Positions 10,504 to 22,358 of a stretch of DNA of 64,000 nt are shown piece after piece; within the stretch, counting starts at the first letter, position 1, and each line of letters begins with the position of its first letter. The DNA is from Acridotheres tristis. Lineage: Eukaryota > Chordata > Aves > Passeriformes > Sturnidae. The DNA is taken from the NCBI GenBank assembly GCA_037013685.1, contig CM072902.1, positions 12,628,747-12,692,746 on the forward strand, written 5' to 3'. Under the pieces are notes generated by a model. The model worked only from the letters and a program-made list of their open reading frames with translations. It did not search any database and was not told the origin of the DNA. The translations under genes were made by a program, and so were the position numbers.

Positions 10504-10680
10504 CTTTTGCCCCCACAGTGCGGGATCACCATCCCGTCTTGTTCGGCGGGCTTTCCCTTTGTCTTTTGCCCCCACAGTGCGGGATCACCGTCCCGTCTTG
10601 TTCGGCGGGCTTTCCCTTTGTCTTTTGCCCCCACAGTGCGGGATCACTGTCCCGTCTTGTTCGGCGGGCTTTCCCTTTCA
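10504..10680 (-). repeat. Leader: three tandem 59-bp repeats with hairpins
   Basis: Three head-to-tail 59-base units begin at 10504, 10563 and 10622. They differ at only a few bases. Each contains CGGGA-loop-TCCCG, a five-base GC stem with a six-base loop; substitutions between copies fall in the loop and spare the stem. The array lies downstream of the splice donor and upstream of gag, so it would be present only in unspliced RNA. That is the usual place for a packaging signal, but this role is inferred. Confidence 0.85.
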
Positions 10681-10704
10681 ATAAAGAATAAAGCACCTTG
10701 CGGG

Positions 10705-10713
10705 CTTACCTCA
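10705..10713 (-). promoter_or_regulatory. Candidate major splice donor
   Basis: The minus strand reads GTGAG|GTAAG, a near-consensus donor, between the primer-binding site and gag. The exon would end at 10710. Gammaretroviruses splice from such a leader donor to an acceptor before env. A possible acceptor ends in TTCAG at 5515..5519, just before the env start. Confidence 0.55.
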
Positions 10714-10821
10714 CAGTCGTCCGTCAGGCGCGGGGTCGGGCACGGGTTGATGTCTCCCCAGAAATCACCTGGTGCCGGCGTGGAGTAGATCAGCTCGCGA
10801 ACCGCCCCTGCCGCCTCCGGA

Positions 10822-10839
10822 GTCCTGCCGCGGTCGCCA
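10822..10839 (-). promoter_or_regulatory. Candidate primer-binding site
   Basis: The minus strand reads TGGCGACCGCGGCAGGAC, starting with the TGG that pairs with a tRNA CCA end. The complementary tRNA 3' end would finish GGTCGCCA, which fits an arginine tRNA better than the proline tRNA usual in gammaretroviruses; this assignment is from memory of tRNA ends and is tentative. Six bases separate it from the LTR edge, more than usual. Confidence 0.6.
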
Positions 10840-10845
10840 GAAAAC

Positions 10846-11363
10846 TGCTGCCCGAAACTCCAAGTGAAACACAAACTAACAGAGTGTCAGTTTATGCGGT
10901 GCTTTATTCAGGGCCCGGGGACCTGCGGACTCGCGTCCAAAGTCAGGATCCCGCCGGTTCCCTTTTTCAGAGGGTTTTTATACCCTTTTTACAAACGGTT
11001 TTCGTGCAGAAATACATACTCGTCTAAACAATATAGATACATTCACTTTGTAGATAACATTTACGCCATAACTCCTTCAAGGTTGCTTATCCTAGGACTA
11101 TAGTGTTCTCCCCCTCAATCTCTTTCTTCTGCCACTACCCACCACCAGTACTTTATTTATGACTATACTTCAACCTTATCACTAACGGTTCTGCATGCTT
11201 TGCTAATTGTTTTCTCAGCACAGTACATTCCTAAGTTAGTTTCCCAGGGCCTACTCTGGAAACTACAGTCTCTAAGCCTTAGCATTACTACTACTATTAT
11301 ATTACTACTACTATTATACACTTTATATTTTAATATTCAGGATTTCTAGTTCATACGGTAACA
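10846..11363 (-). repeat. 5' LTR of the endogenous retrovirus
   Basis: This is the promoter LTR because gag lies downstream of it on the minus strand. It spans 518 bp, begins TGTTACC and ends GGCAGCA on the minus strand, and matches the other LTR at a constant offset of 8011 bases with no mismatch seen. It contains a TATA box (10975..10982) and, about 70 bases further on, an AATAAA signal (10903..10908). This gives a U3-R-U5 layout with the poly(A) signal in or near R. The upstream U3 half is AT-rich, with short TAGTAGTAAT-type repeats. Confidence 0.96.
10975..10982 (-). promoter_or_regulatory. TATA box of the proviral promoter
   Basis: The minus strand reads TATAAAAA inside a short palindromic context, GGGTATAAAAACCC. 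It lies about 75 bases upstream of the AATAAA, the usual U3/R arrangement. Transcription would start roughly 25-30 bases downstream, near 10950. The same box is at 2964..2971 in the 3' LTR. Confidence 0.8.
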
Positions 11364-12633
11364 TCTAGATTTATTTATTTTGCATACAGGAGCATATTTT
11401 AGGCAGAAAATCAGAGTCCATTTCTTCATGTTGGGAGTGTTCTGTCATGCAAAAAAAAAAAAAACCTCAAACCAATCCACACCTTGGGCTTTTACCTGGA
11501 GTGAAACATCTTGTCAGCATTTCAATAAAATCTAAGTTCTGTGCAGCAAAGCAGAAACTTAGGTGACAAATAACTTCTTCTCAAAATTCAACACCCACTC
11601 CCCTCCCAACCAGACAATCTTGTCCAGCCTGGCCGGTTTGTTTTCTGCAACTGGGGGAGAGGAGTTGCAGATATTTATTTGTTCTAAAATCCCCAGCTTT
11701 TGCCATCTGCTGGGATGAGCCACTTGCCGCTCATTAGTGCCTTTTTCAGGTTAATTAAGCTTTGCAATGGCCAGAGCCTCGAACAGCACATCCCATTTAT
11801 GCTGTGCCATTGCCACTGGATGGCATTAGTTAGTTGTGCTACAGCGATGGATGTGAAAGGGATCAATTAAACGTGGACAGCTTTTGCCAATGGGTATTAA
11901 AGCAGGGAACTGTTTTAATTCCCATTAAACTGGGAGTTCTCATTGTTTTAGCGTGGACATTGCCAATGCTGAGCCAGAGCTCATGGACAGACACTGAAAG
12001 GAAAATCAGTGTCAAATAACCTTGTCCTGGCAGTAATAAACCCAAATACAATAATGCTCCAGTTGGCTTTTCCCTCACAGATTGGAGTTCCAGTTCCTGC
12101 TGTGATAACACCAGAACCTGGAAATTCCAGATCCAGCAAAGGAAACCAACACAGGTCAAAGCCTCCATGCCAGCAACCAAGCTCCAGAGCCCTTCCAAAA
12201 TCCAAAGGCACCTTACACGGAGTGTTTCAAACTAAGCTGATTGCTAGATTTCCTTCTCCAGCAGCCACGTGTTTGAGAGTCGTGCCAAAACCCACAACAA
12301 TAATCCAGCTGAAAGATAAATACACACAAACACAACCCCCTTTTTTAACCCACTCAGCTGGACCCACAGCATGGCACAGGACAGGGCTTTGTTCAGTGCT
12401 GGGCTCAGAATCTTTTAACTTGGAACACTGAGGGGCGAAAAACCAACCCCAAAAACAAACCAAAGGGAACTCTGAGCTATTTCCCGCCGTTCTTTCCCCA
12501 AAATGTTTCCTCCTAAGAGTGTTTTCCCAGGAAGGAAAGACAGAATTCTGCTTTTTCTCCTGGGGGTATCTCAAATCCAGCTCCGTTTGGGAAGTGCACA
12601 CAGCAGCACAAAGGGGAAGGAGCCGGTACAGCA
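11364..12633. other. Unassigned non-coding DNA right of the provirus
   Basis: Begins with the second TCTA target-site copy. A run of 14 or so A's lies near 11451. No exon or repeat family was recognised. Confidence 0.5.
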
Positions 12634-12726
12634 GGGGTTGGGGTTTGGGTTTGGGTTTGGGTTTGAGTTTGGGTTTGGGTTTGGGTTTGGGTTTGAGTTT
12701 GGGTTTGGGTTTGAGTTTGGGTTTGG
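12634..12726 (+). repeat. TTTGGG hexamer array (G-quadruplex-capable)
   Basis: About 15 tandem TTTGGG units with a few TTTGAG variants. The plus strand has many GGG runs spaced by three T's, which meets the standard G-quadruplex pattern. It resembles, but is not, the vertebrate telomeric TTAGGG repeat. Confidence 0.93.
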
Positions 12727-14596
12727 AATTGTGCAGTGAAATCACACTCAGGTAGGTGTCCTGTAAAATCCTCAGGTACAACCATCCGGGACACAGGTGG
12801 GAGACTGGAAAAAGCCCTGAGAGCTCCCAGCAAGGCTTTTGGAATTTAGCAAAGGCACATTCCTGTCCTGCTGTCCTTAGGGTGCACCTGGGAACCTGTG
12901 AGCCAGCACAGGCTCAAAGGGCAAATCTACCAGACTGCCCAATCATGAAATATAAATTACAATTTACTGAAGGGAACATGAGAGCTGTTCAGTCACCTCA
13001 TCCCCCTGCTTTGTGTCAGAGGTGTGAGTACATCTCCTGAAAACTCCCCGGACATCTTCCCTTCACACTTTTTTCTACCTCACATCCAAACAAAAAGGAA
13101 AATAGAGTAGCAAATATCTCTTCTCCTGTAAGAGGATCTAAATGTAATGTATTTATGAATCACATTAATAATGGAATAAGGAATTGATGCATAAGAATGA
13201 AAACATTTACATAGCACAAAGAAGCAGCTCTTACAATAAATTATTAATAGCCTAATAATGACAATATGAAATAATAATTAACAAAGGCACAGCTATTATC
13301 ACCCAAACAAGAAATAGCTTGACTTAACAAAGGATCCTACATAACAGATATGCTAATCTTATTTTCCAATTTCTGGAAACATTTTCTGTTACTTTTCAAA
13401 AACTCATTATCAAAGTCACAAGTAGGAAACTACTCAAACATTGCAATATTTTGGTTGTAAAACAATTTGATAGTTATTATAAAGGGTTTTGTTTTTTTTC
13501 TTTCCTCATCTCTCTGTGGGAGAACAGGATGAATTCATTTATGCAAGAGTAATTTCTTCCAGAGTCATTTTGCGAGATGATTTATTTGTAGAGTGGGACA
13601 GACAATAATAAAGTCTCAGATTTAAACAGTGCCTTTCATCCCAAAGGATCCCGAAGCACTTTCCAAGTTCTGTCTGTGCTCAGGAGGAACATCCCCCCCT
13701 GTGCAGTGATGGATGGGGCTGTTCACACAAATCTGGAATGGTTTAAGGCAGGCACTGAGGAGCACCAGAGGCAGCAGAAATCACAGGTGGCATCAGAATC
13801 CCTTCCCAACAGCAGAGCAGAGTTTTCCAAGGTGGGGTTTGAGTAGATGAGGATTTTCCTGTGCTGCTGCTGGGCTGTGGTTGAGGGAAGCTGCCACCCC
13901 AGCAGGACACACCACTGCTGCCTGTAAGATCCTTTAAGGCACAACTTGAAGTGCTCTTGGGAATCCTTTAAGGATTAAAGGATTTAAGATCCTTTAAAGC
14001 TCCTTTAAGTGCTCTTGGCAATGTCCCCACTTGCTCAGAATTGATTCTCCCAGCACAGAGCTCTCCCCAGCCAGAGGAACCCCCTGCACACTTTTGGGAG
14101 CCACTTCCCCTTCACAAATTCCCAGTTTTGTTCCAAAGATTCGGGGAATAAAAAGAAATTCATCTGACTTGTCCGGGCAGCTAATCCCATTCTTTAGGAT
14201 AAATTCCAAACCAGCCCAGGTAAACTGAGAGATGTGGCCATGAGTGATCCAAGCCCCACCAAAACCATTAAATGAGCAATTTCATTCACTGCCAAGCAGC
14301 AGGTGACCGTCACTTTTCCCAGTAATCCTCTGCTGATAAAGTGAGTGTTAAACACCAGCCAAGCACAGCAACACTCACCTGTTCCCAGGCTTTTATCCCA
14401 AATTCACTGCAGGCAGCCAAAAGGCTTCCAGTGCCTTCACTGGCTTTGGGCCACGTGGTGTTTTCTTTTTCAAGTCTTTTGGAAGAGAGAAATTTCTTTT
14501 TGCTTTTATTTTTCCCATGTTATCGTGCAATACTCGAGTAGAGTTTTTGGCCGGGAGTTGCTCCACTCGTTCTGAAGCCCCCAGAGCTGCCAAGAG
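12727..14596. other. Unassigned non-coding DNA with an AT-rich block
   Basis: The part from 13130 to 13480 is very AT-rich with many TAAT/ATTA words. From 13920 to 14000 a GATCCTTTAA(G/A) phrase recurs three times. No exon is supported. Confidence 0.45.
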
Positions 14597-14684
14597 CAGA
14601 ACTGAGCACAGAACTGAGCCCAGAACTGAGCCCAGAACTGAGCCCAGAACTGAGCACAGAACTGAGCCCAGAACTGAGCCCAGA
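14597..14684. repeat. 12-bp tandem repeat, about 7 copies
   Basis: The unit CAGAACTGAGCC alternates with CAGAACTGAGCA. Because 12 is a multiple of three, both strands show short periodic open frames that are not genes. Confidence 0.93.
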
Positions 14685-15261
14685 CAGGATTGTTGTGATT
14701 AAAGCAGCCTAAAAACACCAGCAGCTTAATGGCAGACAATTTATGCTACACTCAATAAACATTTTTAATGGCACAGGAGTAGTAGGAGGTGCAGTCTTTC
14801 CCAAAATAAAGCAAGGAACCAAGGATGTCACACCCAGAGCACCGAGGTTTCCCACTGAACAACTATTTAGGTCACGAGAATTACAGACAGGGAATTTAAG
14901 CATGGATTAATAAAAAAGCAATTTCCACTATCAGTGTTTTTCAGTATGTTTGATAATCCTTTGCTTTGCATGAGATGTAACTCCCCTCACCCCCAGGTCA
15001 GTGCCCAAATGGTTTGCATTAAGGCCTAGAGAGGATAATAAATTGGGGTTGCCATTTCCTGATCTTTGTTTAGTCCCAGAGCAATCTGCTGTGTGACATG
15101 GAACATCAGATTCAGCTTATTTTACCAAAGTCACAATTTCTTGTGCAGGGATAGGAGCAGCATTTGGTGGGGTTTATTTTGTTTGAAGTAAGGAATTATC
15201 CTTTATGTTGGGAAGGGGTTGTAGGAATAATTATTCTTGGGAATAAGGTTGATTATGGTGG

Positions 15262-15325
15262 TGCTGGGTTGGTGGAATAGATGGTCCTGAAGGTCTCTTC
15301 CAACCCTGATGATTCTGTGATTCTG
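15262..15325 (+). mobile_element. CR1 LINE 3'-end fragment
   Basis: Contains GATGGTCCTGAAGGTCTCTT followed by CCAACCCTGATGATTCTGTGATTCTG. This is the characteristic CR1 3' end with its short GATTCTGT-type terminal repeats. Only the last ~60 bases of the element are present, the usual 5'-truncated form. Confidence 0.85.
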
Positions 15326-16902
15326 GGGAACCTGGACCTTTTTTATTTGTGCATTTTGCAGTTATATATAAGAGCCTTTATATATTTACAGCATGTAATT
15401 CAAAATGTCCAATGTCTGCATTTCTTCTTTTCCAGATCTAAGCCCAGAGAACAGAATTTCAATTCCTTGGCAACTTCTTGGTGTTTCTAAATGTTTCCAT
15501 CCCATGGTAACAAAGAAATGGCTTCTGGACATTTGGAGGAGCCAGAATGACCCCACACTTTGTATTTTCAGATTGAAAATTGGAGTTGTCCTCCCAAACC
15601 TCTCTCTTTCTCCCTCTCTCTCTCAAGGAAAGGATAAACATTCAGCAGCAGATGTTTAGTAAAGGTCACTACATTTATAAGTATGAGCAGAATCCTCCAG
15701 TAAAGGATGAAATTTAATACTAAGTGTTTCCTGACAAAAAATGGAATTAATTACTACTGTCTTCCTCGCCTAAGATCCCATTAAATTAAATTTTTAAATT
15801 ATTGCAAATCTAAATAAAGCAAAGATGTGCTAAAGGTTTGGACAAGGGATTGTCAATCAAAGCCCTGCTTATCTAAGGGCAAGCCTGGAACTCGCTGGCA
15901 GCAGCTGGTGGGAGAGGATTTAAGGTCAGGTTTGAAGTCTGGGCTGACTGGCCATCCCTAAATGTTTATAAGGTGACAAATCTGAGTGATTATGCCCAAC
16001 TGGTGGATTTCTTTCCACACATCTCATTAGCAACAGCAGCAGACTTTTGCAAGGACACAGAGACATGTTTATAACATTTGATTGGCACTTCTGGACAACC
16101 ATAAATATGGAAATATGAGCACATTTATTTTTCCCATTTTAATGGTGCAAAACCAGGATTTCTGTGGATGTCTTTTCCAATATCTGCATAAATAAAGGCC
16201 GTGGGCTCCCAGCAAACACAAACACCATGTGCTAGAGCTCAGAAAACAGGGGAGTGCACAATGCAGAGAGAAATTCCTTTATTAACATATTCCTGCTCCT
16301 GCCTCCAGCCCATTAGCATTCTCATCTCTTGGGAAAACCACATTCCTGGTGGGAGATTTAATCACTGTCAGGCTCCAAAAACACCTCCAAAAAACGAACT
16401 ACTCCAGCACTAATAAGCTCTTAAAATGGATGGAGATACTCTGCAAATTGATGTAGAGTGTTACTCAATTAGAAAAAAAAAAATATTGTACAATGCCATT
16501 AAATGCTGAGCAGCAGAGTAAATCTCCTGATTCCAGCCACTTGTTACTATGAAGAAAATTCTTCCTTCATAGTGGTGATTCCCAAGGAGTTTTCCCAGTG
16601 AAATGAAAGCCTGGAACTGTGTCAGTCATGTGAAGCCTTGCAGGTGCCTGGAATTGTTTCCACACACAAAACCATGAGGCAAAACCATCGGGGTCATTAA
16701 AAACCACGAGAGCATCTTGTGCTTCATGGAGTACCACAGCAAAAGGAAACGAGCCTTGAGGAGCTGAATGCCCTTTACTCAATCCCCAAACATGATTTCT
16801 TCTCGTCCTTATGTTCTAAATTAATATCTTGTTTTCCAAGCACTGTGGCATTGCTGTAACAATCACATGCCACGTTGGGTTGGAGGAATCATGAACCAAT
16901 TC
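15326..16902. other. Unassigned non-coding DNA
   Basis: Holds a short CT-rich run near 15600 and a run of A's near 16470. No gene or repeat family was recognised. Confidence 0.45.
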
Positions 16903-17028
16903 CTGTTTTTCAGGTTGGGTGTCTATTTTAGGTGCTGTTATTCAAGGTTTGTGCTCATCACTGTAAGAAAAATGAGAAATTCCCAAAGAGCTTCTGTGGG
17001 ACAACTTCAATTCACAAGTTCCTTTTCA
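16903..17028 (+). repeat. 126-bp perfect inverted repeat, left arm
   Basis: The sequence from CTGTTTTTCAGG to CCTTTTCA is the exact reverse complement of 20717..20842 at all 126 positions when compared by eye. Identity stops abruptly at both ends. It matches no repeat family that I recognise. Confidence 0.93.
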
Positions 17029-20000
17029 CACACAAAACCAAAAGCAATTTTCTGTTCATTGCTCCCAAATTACACAATTCTTAGAGTTTGATTTCCTATT
17101 GGTTATTGATCCCTTTGTGTTTGATGATTTGGCCTCACTCTTTGGTTCTCACATCAGTCTTTTTCCAGCCCAGGTGTCTCTGACTGTGCCACGAGTGATG
17201 TTTGGAGTTTATCTTCATTAATTGTCATTAATTAATTTATTAATGTCCATTAATTAATGTCCATTAATTGCCCTGTATCTCCTGTGTACCTGCTGCTTAC
17301 TCCCAAAATATAGAGATGTTAAACTCACCAGGCCTGAGCCAGGGGAACAGAAAAAAACCCTTCAATTCCCTTTCTTTTGAAAAGAATCTTCCATTTTCTT
17401 TCTTTTGAAAAAAAATTTCAATTCCCTTTCCCCTGGGCAAAGGCAGACAAACTCCTGACTACAGTTACAAAAATATTTTAAAAGTTGCATCATTTCCAGC
17501 AAAGGCACGGTGGTTATGTCAGGACCCCCCCCCTCAGGCACGGATTTTCCACAGGGAATTTTTGTCCAGGGAAGAAATTAATTCCTGCAAATTCTCCAGA
17601 CTGAAGAATCCAGCACTGTGCCCCATTCCAGCAATGGAAAAATTCCAGCATTCTGAAAAACTATAAAAATAGGGACAGAATTCATTTACATCATAACTCC
17701 TGCATTCCAATTCCTAACTTTGATTGCCTATCTCCACCTAAAACTCATAATTAAACTTTTTAAAATATACATACTTTTTATTATTTGAAACTTGCTATTT
17801 TATATCTTCAGGATTGATCTATCTTGTTGAATAAAGGCCAGAATGTCTGGCAAACAGATTGTGCAGGGCTCAAACTCATCTATTTCTAAAGAAAAGAGAA
17901 TGAACTGGTTTTTTTCCAAATGAAAAATTGATGCTGCCTATCCCTGAGAAAAATTGTCTGGATAGAAGTTGTGAGAGCATTCTGATAATGCTTCAATACA
18001 CTATACATATATGTATTTGTATTTAAATATATATAATTAATCATGCAAGTAGGAACTGGACTGCTCTGTTTAAAAAAAAAACCCCAAAATTGTTGATAAT
18101 CTTACCAATACAATTTCATAATAAAACATTTAAAAATGTCCCCCTAAATTTAAACACTGACATGGCATCAGTTTGCTTTTTTTCTCTAAACTTTTCCTGT
18201 GTTCTAAGGCTGACTGAAAACCAACAGTAATGGCCCTGGGTTTCTTGGCCAACCCTTTAAAAGTGGAGGATGCAGCCAAACCTGATTTGCCAATTTAAAT
18301 ATGACAGTTTTATTGCCTGCTGTTTAGCATCTGCCATAATTAGAGCCATTAGAGGAAAATATTTTAGCATTATATGAGAATTTCTCATCTGTGGAAATAT
18401 TTCTGCACAGCATCTAGTAAAGTATTCTTACACAGTCCCCAATTATTCAAATTTTTCAGTCTTAATTCTTTCTCTAAATCAATGTGGCTCATAATTATTT
18501 TAAGCTTTATGGAATTAGCTCTTCTAAAAGCACTTCTATACATTCCATGACAGATTTGGACTTTATTCTGTTTGCATATTACAAATATAATCCAGCTATA
18601 ATCATCTACTCCTAAAATACGGTGATTTTTTTAGTCCTTTCATGTATCAGCCTTTTGTTCCCTAATTCTGTGCTAAATGTGCTTTTTGGCATTTCACCAC
18701 TTTTCACTTTGCTGCTGAGGGATCAAGAGCTGAGGAAGGGCCAGGCAGGAGGGAGCTGTGCCAAGGGCACATCCCTTTTCCTGCCTGTGTCTTCCCCTTC
18801 ATCTCATGCTCCACCTCACCAAGGAAAAGCTGGGTTTTTTTTGCATAAATTGGAGAATTCTGTTGAAATCTGCTCGATTTTCCTACCAGTTCTTTAATTC
18901 ACATTGCCTGGTCACCTCCAATTTCTTTTGGTCTTCAGGGGCAAAGCCTGGAATTGCTAAATAAGAAACTTGGGTCCTCTGGGCTTTGAGATGGAGCTCC
19001 CCCCGTGGGGTCTCAGAGGAAGCAAAATTATCTGAGAGGATGCCTTGAATTTGGGATTTCACCCCTGGCAAACACAGCACAAATTACGTGGCTTTTGTGC
19101 ACATGAAAGTAAAAAGAACTTGAAGCAGAAGAGGAAAAGCAAACCTAGGAAATCTCAGAGGTTAAATCAGACACTGAAAGTGCTTTGCCATTTTGGGAGG
19201 TCCTGTAAGCACCATGCCTTAAGAGCAGAGAAATGCTGATTTTAAGCTGAACAATGCCAGACCAAAAAAAAAAAAATACAGGGAAATTCTTAAAAAGTGC
19301 AATTTCCTTCTGCTCCAAGTGGTTGAGCACAGCAAGCAAAGATCCAGGATTCCCTGAGGAGAAATGGAAGTTCTCTCTCAGGCCAGAGAGAATTCCATCA
19401 AGAGTGTGGTATCAATGTTAACATGTTCTCCAGAGCAGGAAAACACCATTTTCTGGCAGGCACTTTAATATATTTTTCAAAGTACTTGGCTGGTTTGCAC
19501 ATTTAAGTACTTTTGGATCCAAAGTTATGCCAAAATTAGGCATACACCAGCAAATAAAAATGAAGAGAGAGAACAGCCCAGAAGACAGCAAGAGAAAAAG
19601 GCAACTGGTCACAATTCAGTGCTTATTTTGAACTGACAGATTTGCCAAACAAATATAAAGATAATGGGAAAGGAAACCAGCTTGATAATTTTGTGCAATA
19701 CAGAATTTGCATGCAAACCTCTCTTAACACTGCTCCTTCAGTCACAAGGGCATGGAAGCAATAGGCTGGGCAAGGAGTGGTTCAACAGCAGTAAATAAAA
19801 ATATGCATCCCTTGGCATTTTGGAAAAAAAACCCCACAGATGTCACATCTAGGCAATTACTGAGCCTCAAAATGGAGCGTGCTGCAAATGGCAATGGGAA
19901 ATGGCATTTACTTCCTCACAGTTTTAATAACATATGCAGATATTGTCTAATGTGTGTCAAATGCCATTGGGCTCAGCAGAACTGAATTAATCTCAGTTCT

Positions 20001-20716
20001 TTCCACCTCTCCTCCTGCTCTGCAGAGTCACCAAGGGGTGCAGTGGGGAAGGTGTTCTGTAGCTGTCATGGCTGGCTTGCACATTCTTTAATTCCCTTAA
20101 TTAATAGCCCTGCTTATTGGGAGGCCTGATTCAAGGTGAACACACCAACAGGATCCCTAAGAAACTTCCACCAACACCCCAGTTCCCAAATGGAAATGGG
20201 GCAGGACAGAATCCCACTGACTGTGAGATGAAGAACTCAGAATCTCAGACAGCCGGGCTTTAATGGGAGAAATTGGATTTTCTTTTCCATGACTGCTCTA
20301 CAGCAGAGAGCCCAGGTGCCCCAAATGAAGTTCCAGCCATGCCTGCCATGATTTCATTTTCCAGCAGGCAGGCATTGTTGGCATCTTGCTGGAATCCTGG
20401 GCTTGGAGTCAAAAAAAAAATGGGGATGGGGCTCCATTTCTCTTGCTTAACCTTCTGCAAGACACTGCACTGGTTCCTTGGATTCTGCATCAATAAAAGG
20501 AGTTTTATCTCCCAGAAGCATCAGGTGACTCAGGAATCCCTGTCCTGCTGGGGCTCCTAATTCACCCCAGCACGTTGCACAAACACAACCCAGTGTCACT
20601 CCTTGTTCTTCCTGCAGATCTTGGATGGCTGTGGGCCCCAAGTCCCATGGAGGAGTTAAACACACATCAAAATCCACAGCAGGTTGGTAGAAATGCAGCA
20701 GTTTTTAACTCATCAC
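17029..20716. other. Spacer between the inverted-repeat arms
   Basis: About 3.7 kb of AT-rich DNA. ATTAATT/TCCATTAATTAATG repeats lie at 17215..17275. A motif-dense AT-rich stretch at 18290..18600 could be a conserved element. No gene is supported. Confidence 0.5.
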
Positions 20717-20842
20717 TGAAAAGGAACTTGTGAATTGAAGTTGTCCCACAGAAGCTCTTTGGGAATTTCTCATTTTTCTTACAGTGATGAGCACAAACCT
20801 TGAATAACAGCACCTAAAATAGACACCCAACCTGAAAAACAG
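20717..20842 (-). repeat. 126-bp perfect inverted repeat, right arm
   Basis: Reverse complement of 16903..17028 with no mismatch seen. Single-base extension fails on both sides, so the homologous block is exactly 126 bp. Confidence 0.93.
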
Positions 20843-22304
20843 TAATGTGGAGAGCCAGGATAAACTGCTTTCCATCCCCTCCACTTGGCACCAAAAATGT
20901 TCAGCTATTTGAATCAGCTTTCAAGAATTTAGCAGCAATAAATCTTGCTACAGTTAATTTACTTAGGATTTTCTCCTGAGTTAATTTTTATATTATACTT
21001 AAAGGAAACCGAAGCATTTATTTGCAAGGCTCAAGAATGTCACATCACATAATTTCTGTTTCAACGCTATTTTAAAAGAAATAGCAACGTTTCTCTTGTA
21101 TTAAATTCGATTTAGGCAAACCAGAGAAGTTAGAGCAGCACTTTTCACCACAATAAGTCGTGCTAGTGCTGAATGCCAGGCATGGCAGCAATCCTGAACT
21201 ACAGATCTGAGTCCTTAGCACATCTCAGGGCCAGGAAGGGTTTCTGCTACAGCTTGAAGAGAATTCCACAAATGCTAATTTGTCTTTATAATTCAGTTTC
21301 TAATTACTGTAAATTATTGATTTTGAAATGCCTTCCTTTCATCCCACACCAAGAATTCAAACAAAAGCGTGATATTAGAAAATACAAGTCTTCACCTCTG
21401 CCCTGCTTCAGCTGTGCTGTTTAATAAGCAATATTGTCCCTGATATCAGATCACAGCGAGGTTTCCAGCAGATGATAAATAGTGGACTCTGAGCAGCTTT
21501 ATTTTGCTGTCATAATTCTAGAACGTGTCATTACCAGTTGCTGTATTTAGAGCTAATTTTATTTGTCTTTAGCTCTCACAGCTGCCCGACCTCTCTGCTT
21601 ACATGTGAGGACAGAAGAAAGAGATTTTAATACTAAAGAGAAAGGTAAAGTGGCAGTGAAATGCATTCTCCTGGCAACAACTGTAAGTGTTTTAAAGACA
21701 GACCCCCATGGAAAGCTCCTATTTTTATCCTTCAAGAGTCTCCTCTGACAGTATCTCACAGCTTGAATCTAAGGAGCCACAAAGCACTTGAAAAGAACTT
21801 TGCCCAGCTTTAGGGGGAAAAAAACCCAGACTCAGAAAACAGAAAATCATCTCTTTTTTTGTTAAAGAACACTTGAAAAATAACTGCTGACAAATCACAA
21901 CAGCAGCCCACAAAGAAGCCACTGCTTAGCAGTGCTGATCTGTGACAAGGGACAATAAATAGAGAAAGGCATTTTTAAAAGGAGATTGCTGTGCCTCTGA
22001 TGCCTGCTCTGTTTTCCTGGCCGTGTTGTCGGTAATTAGCAGTTTGCTGATGTCACCTACTGAAGGAATCCAGAGCTGGAATGGGCAGAGCCAAATCCAG
22101 GCCCTGACTCCAGGGCAGAGCATCCACACACAGCAAAAACCACCAAACACTTCAGCCAAACACTGATGGGAAACGGGAGACCCGGGTAAAATTTGTCAGG
22201 AATGTGAAATCTCCTGAATGTTACTCTAAACTCGGTAAAACCCACCAAAGGCTCCCATTTGCAGATGAGACATTCCCAGCTCCCAAGGAAAGGGTCCCAG
22301 CAGC
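20843..22304. other. Unassigned non-coding DNA
   Basis: Mostly unique AT-rich sequence. No exon, RNA gene or repeat family was recognised. Confidence 0.45.
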
Positions 22305-22358
22305 AGGCTGTGATTCCAGCTGTGATTCCAGCTGTGATTCCAGCTGTGATTGATTCCA
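22305..22358. repeat. 12-bp tandem repeat, about 4 copies
   Basis: The unit GCTGTGATTCCA is repeated, with a final copy carrying a small GATT duplication. Confidence 0.9.

Larger units (their letters stand above)
2835..11363 (-). mobile_element. Full-length endogenous retrovirus, gammaretrovirus-type pol, atypical env
   Basis: An 8.5-kb provirus integrated in reverse. Two 518-bp LTRs starting TG and ending CA flank the body, and TCTA is duplicated outside them (2831..2834 and 11364..11367), as expected of a 4-bp target duplication made by a gammaretroviral integrase. The order LTR, primer-binding site, leader, gag, pol, env, polypurine tract, LTR is complete. RT, RNase H and integrase motifs place pol with gammaretroviruses. 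The LTR pair shows no difference by eye, so the insertion is recent. Despite this, gag and pol are frame-broken and the protease is absent; env is open. No second element is nested inside it. Confidence 0.96.

Noticed and set aside
10679..10692. AATAAAGAATAAA on the plus strand in the leader
   Set aside because: It is on the antisense strand of the provirus and cannot serve its transcripts.
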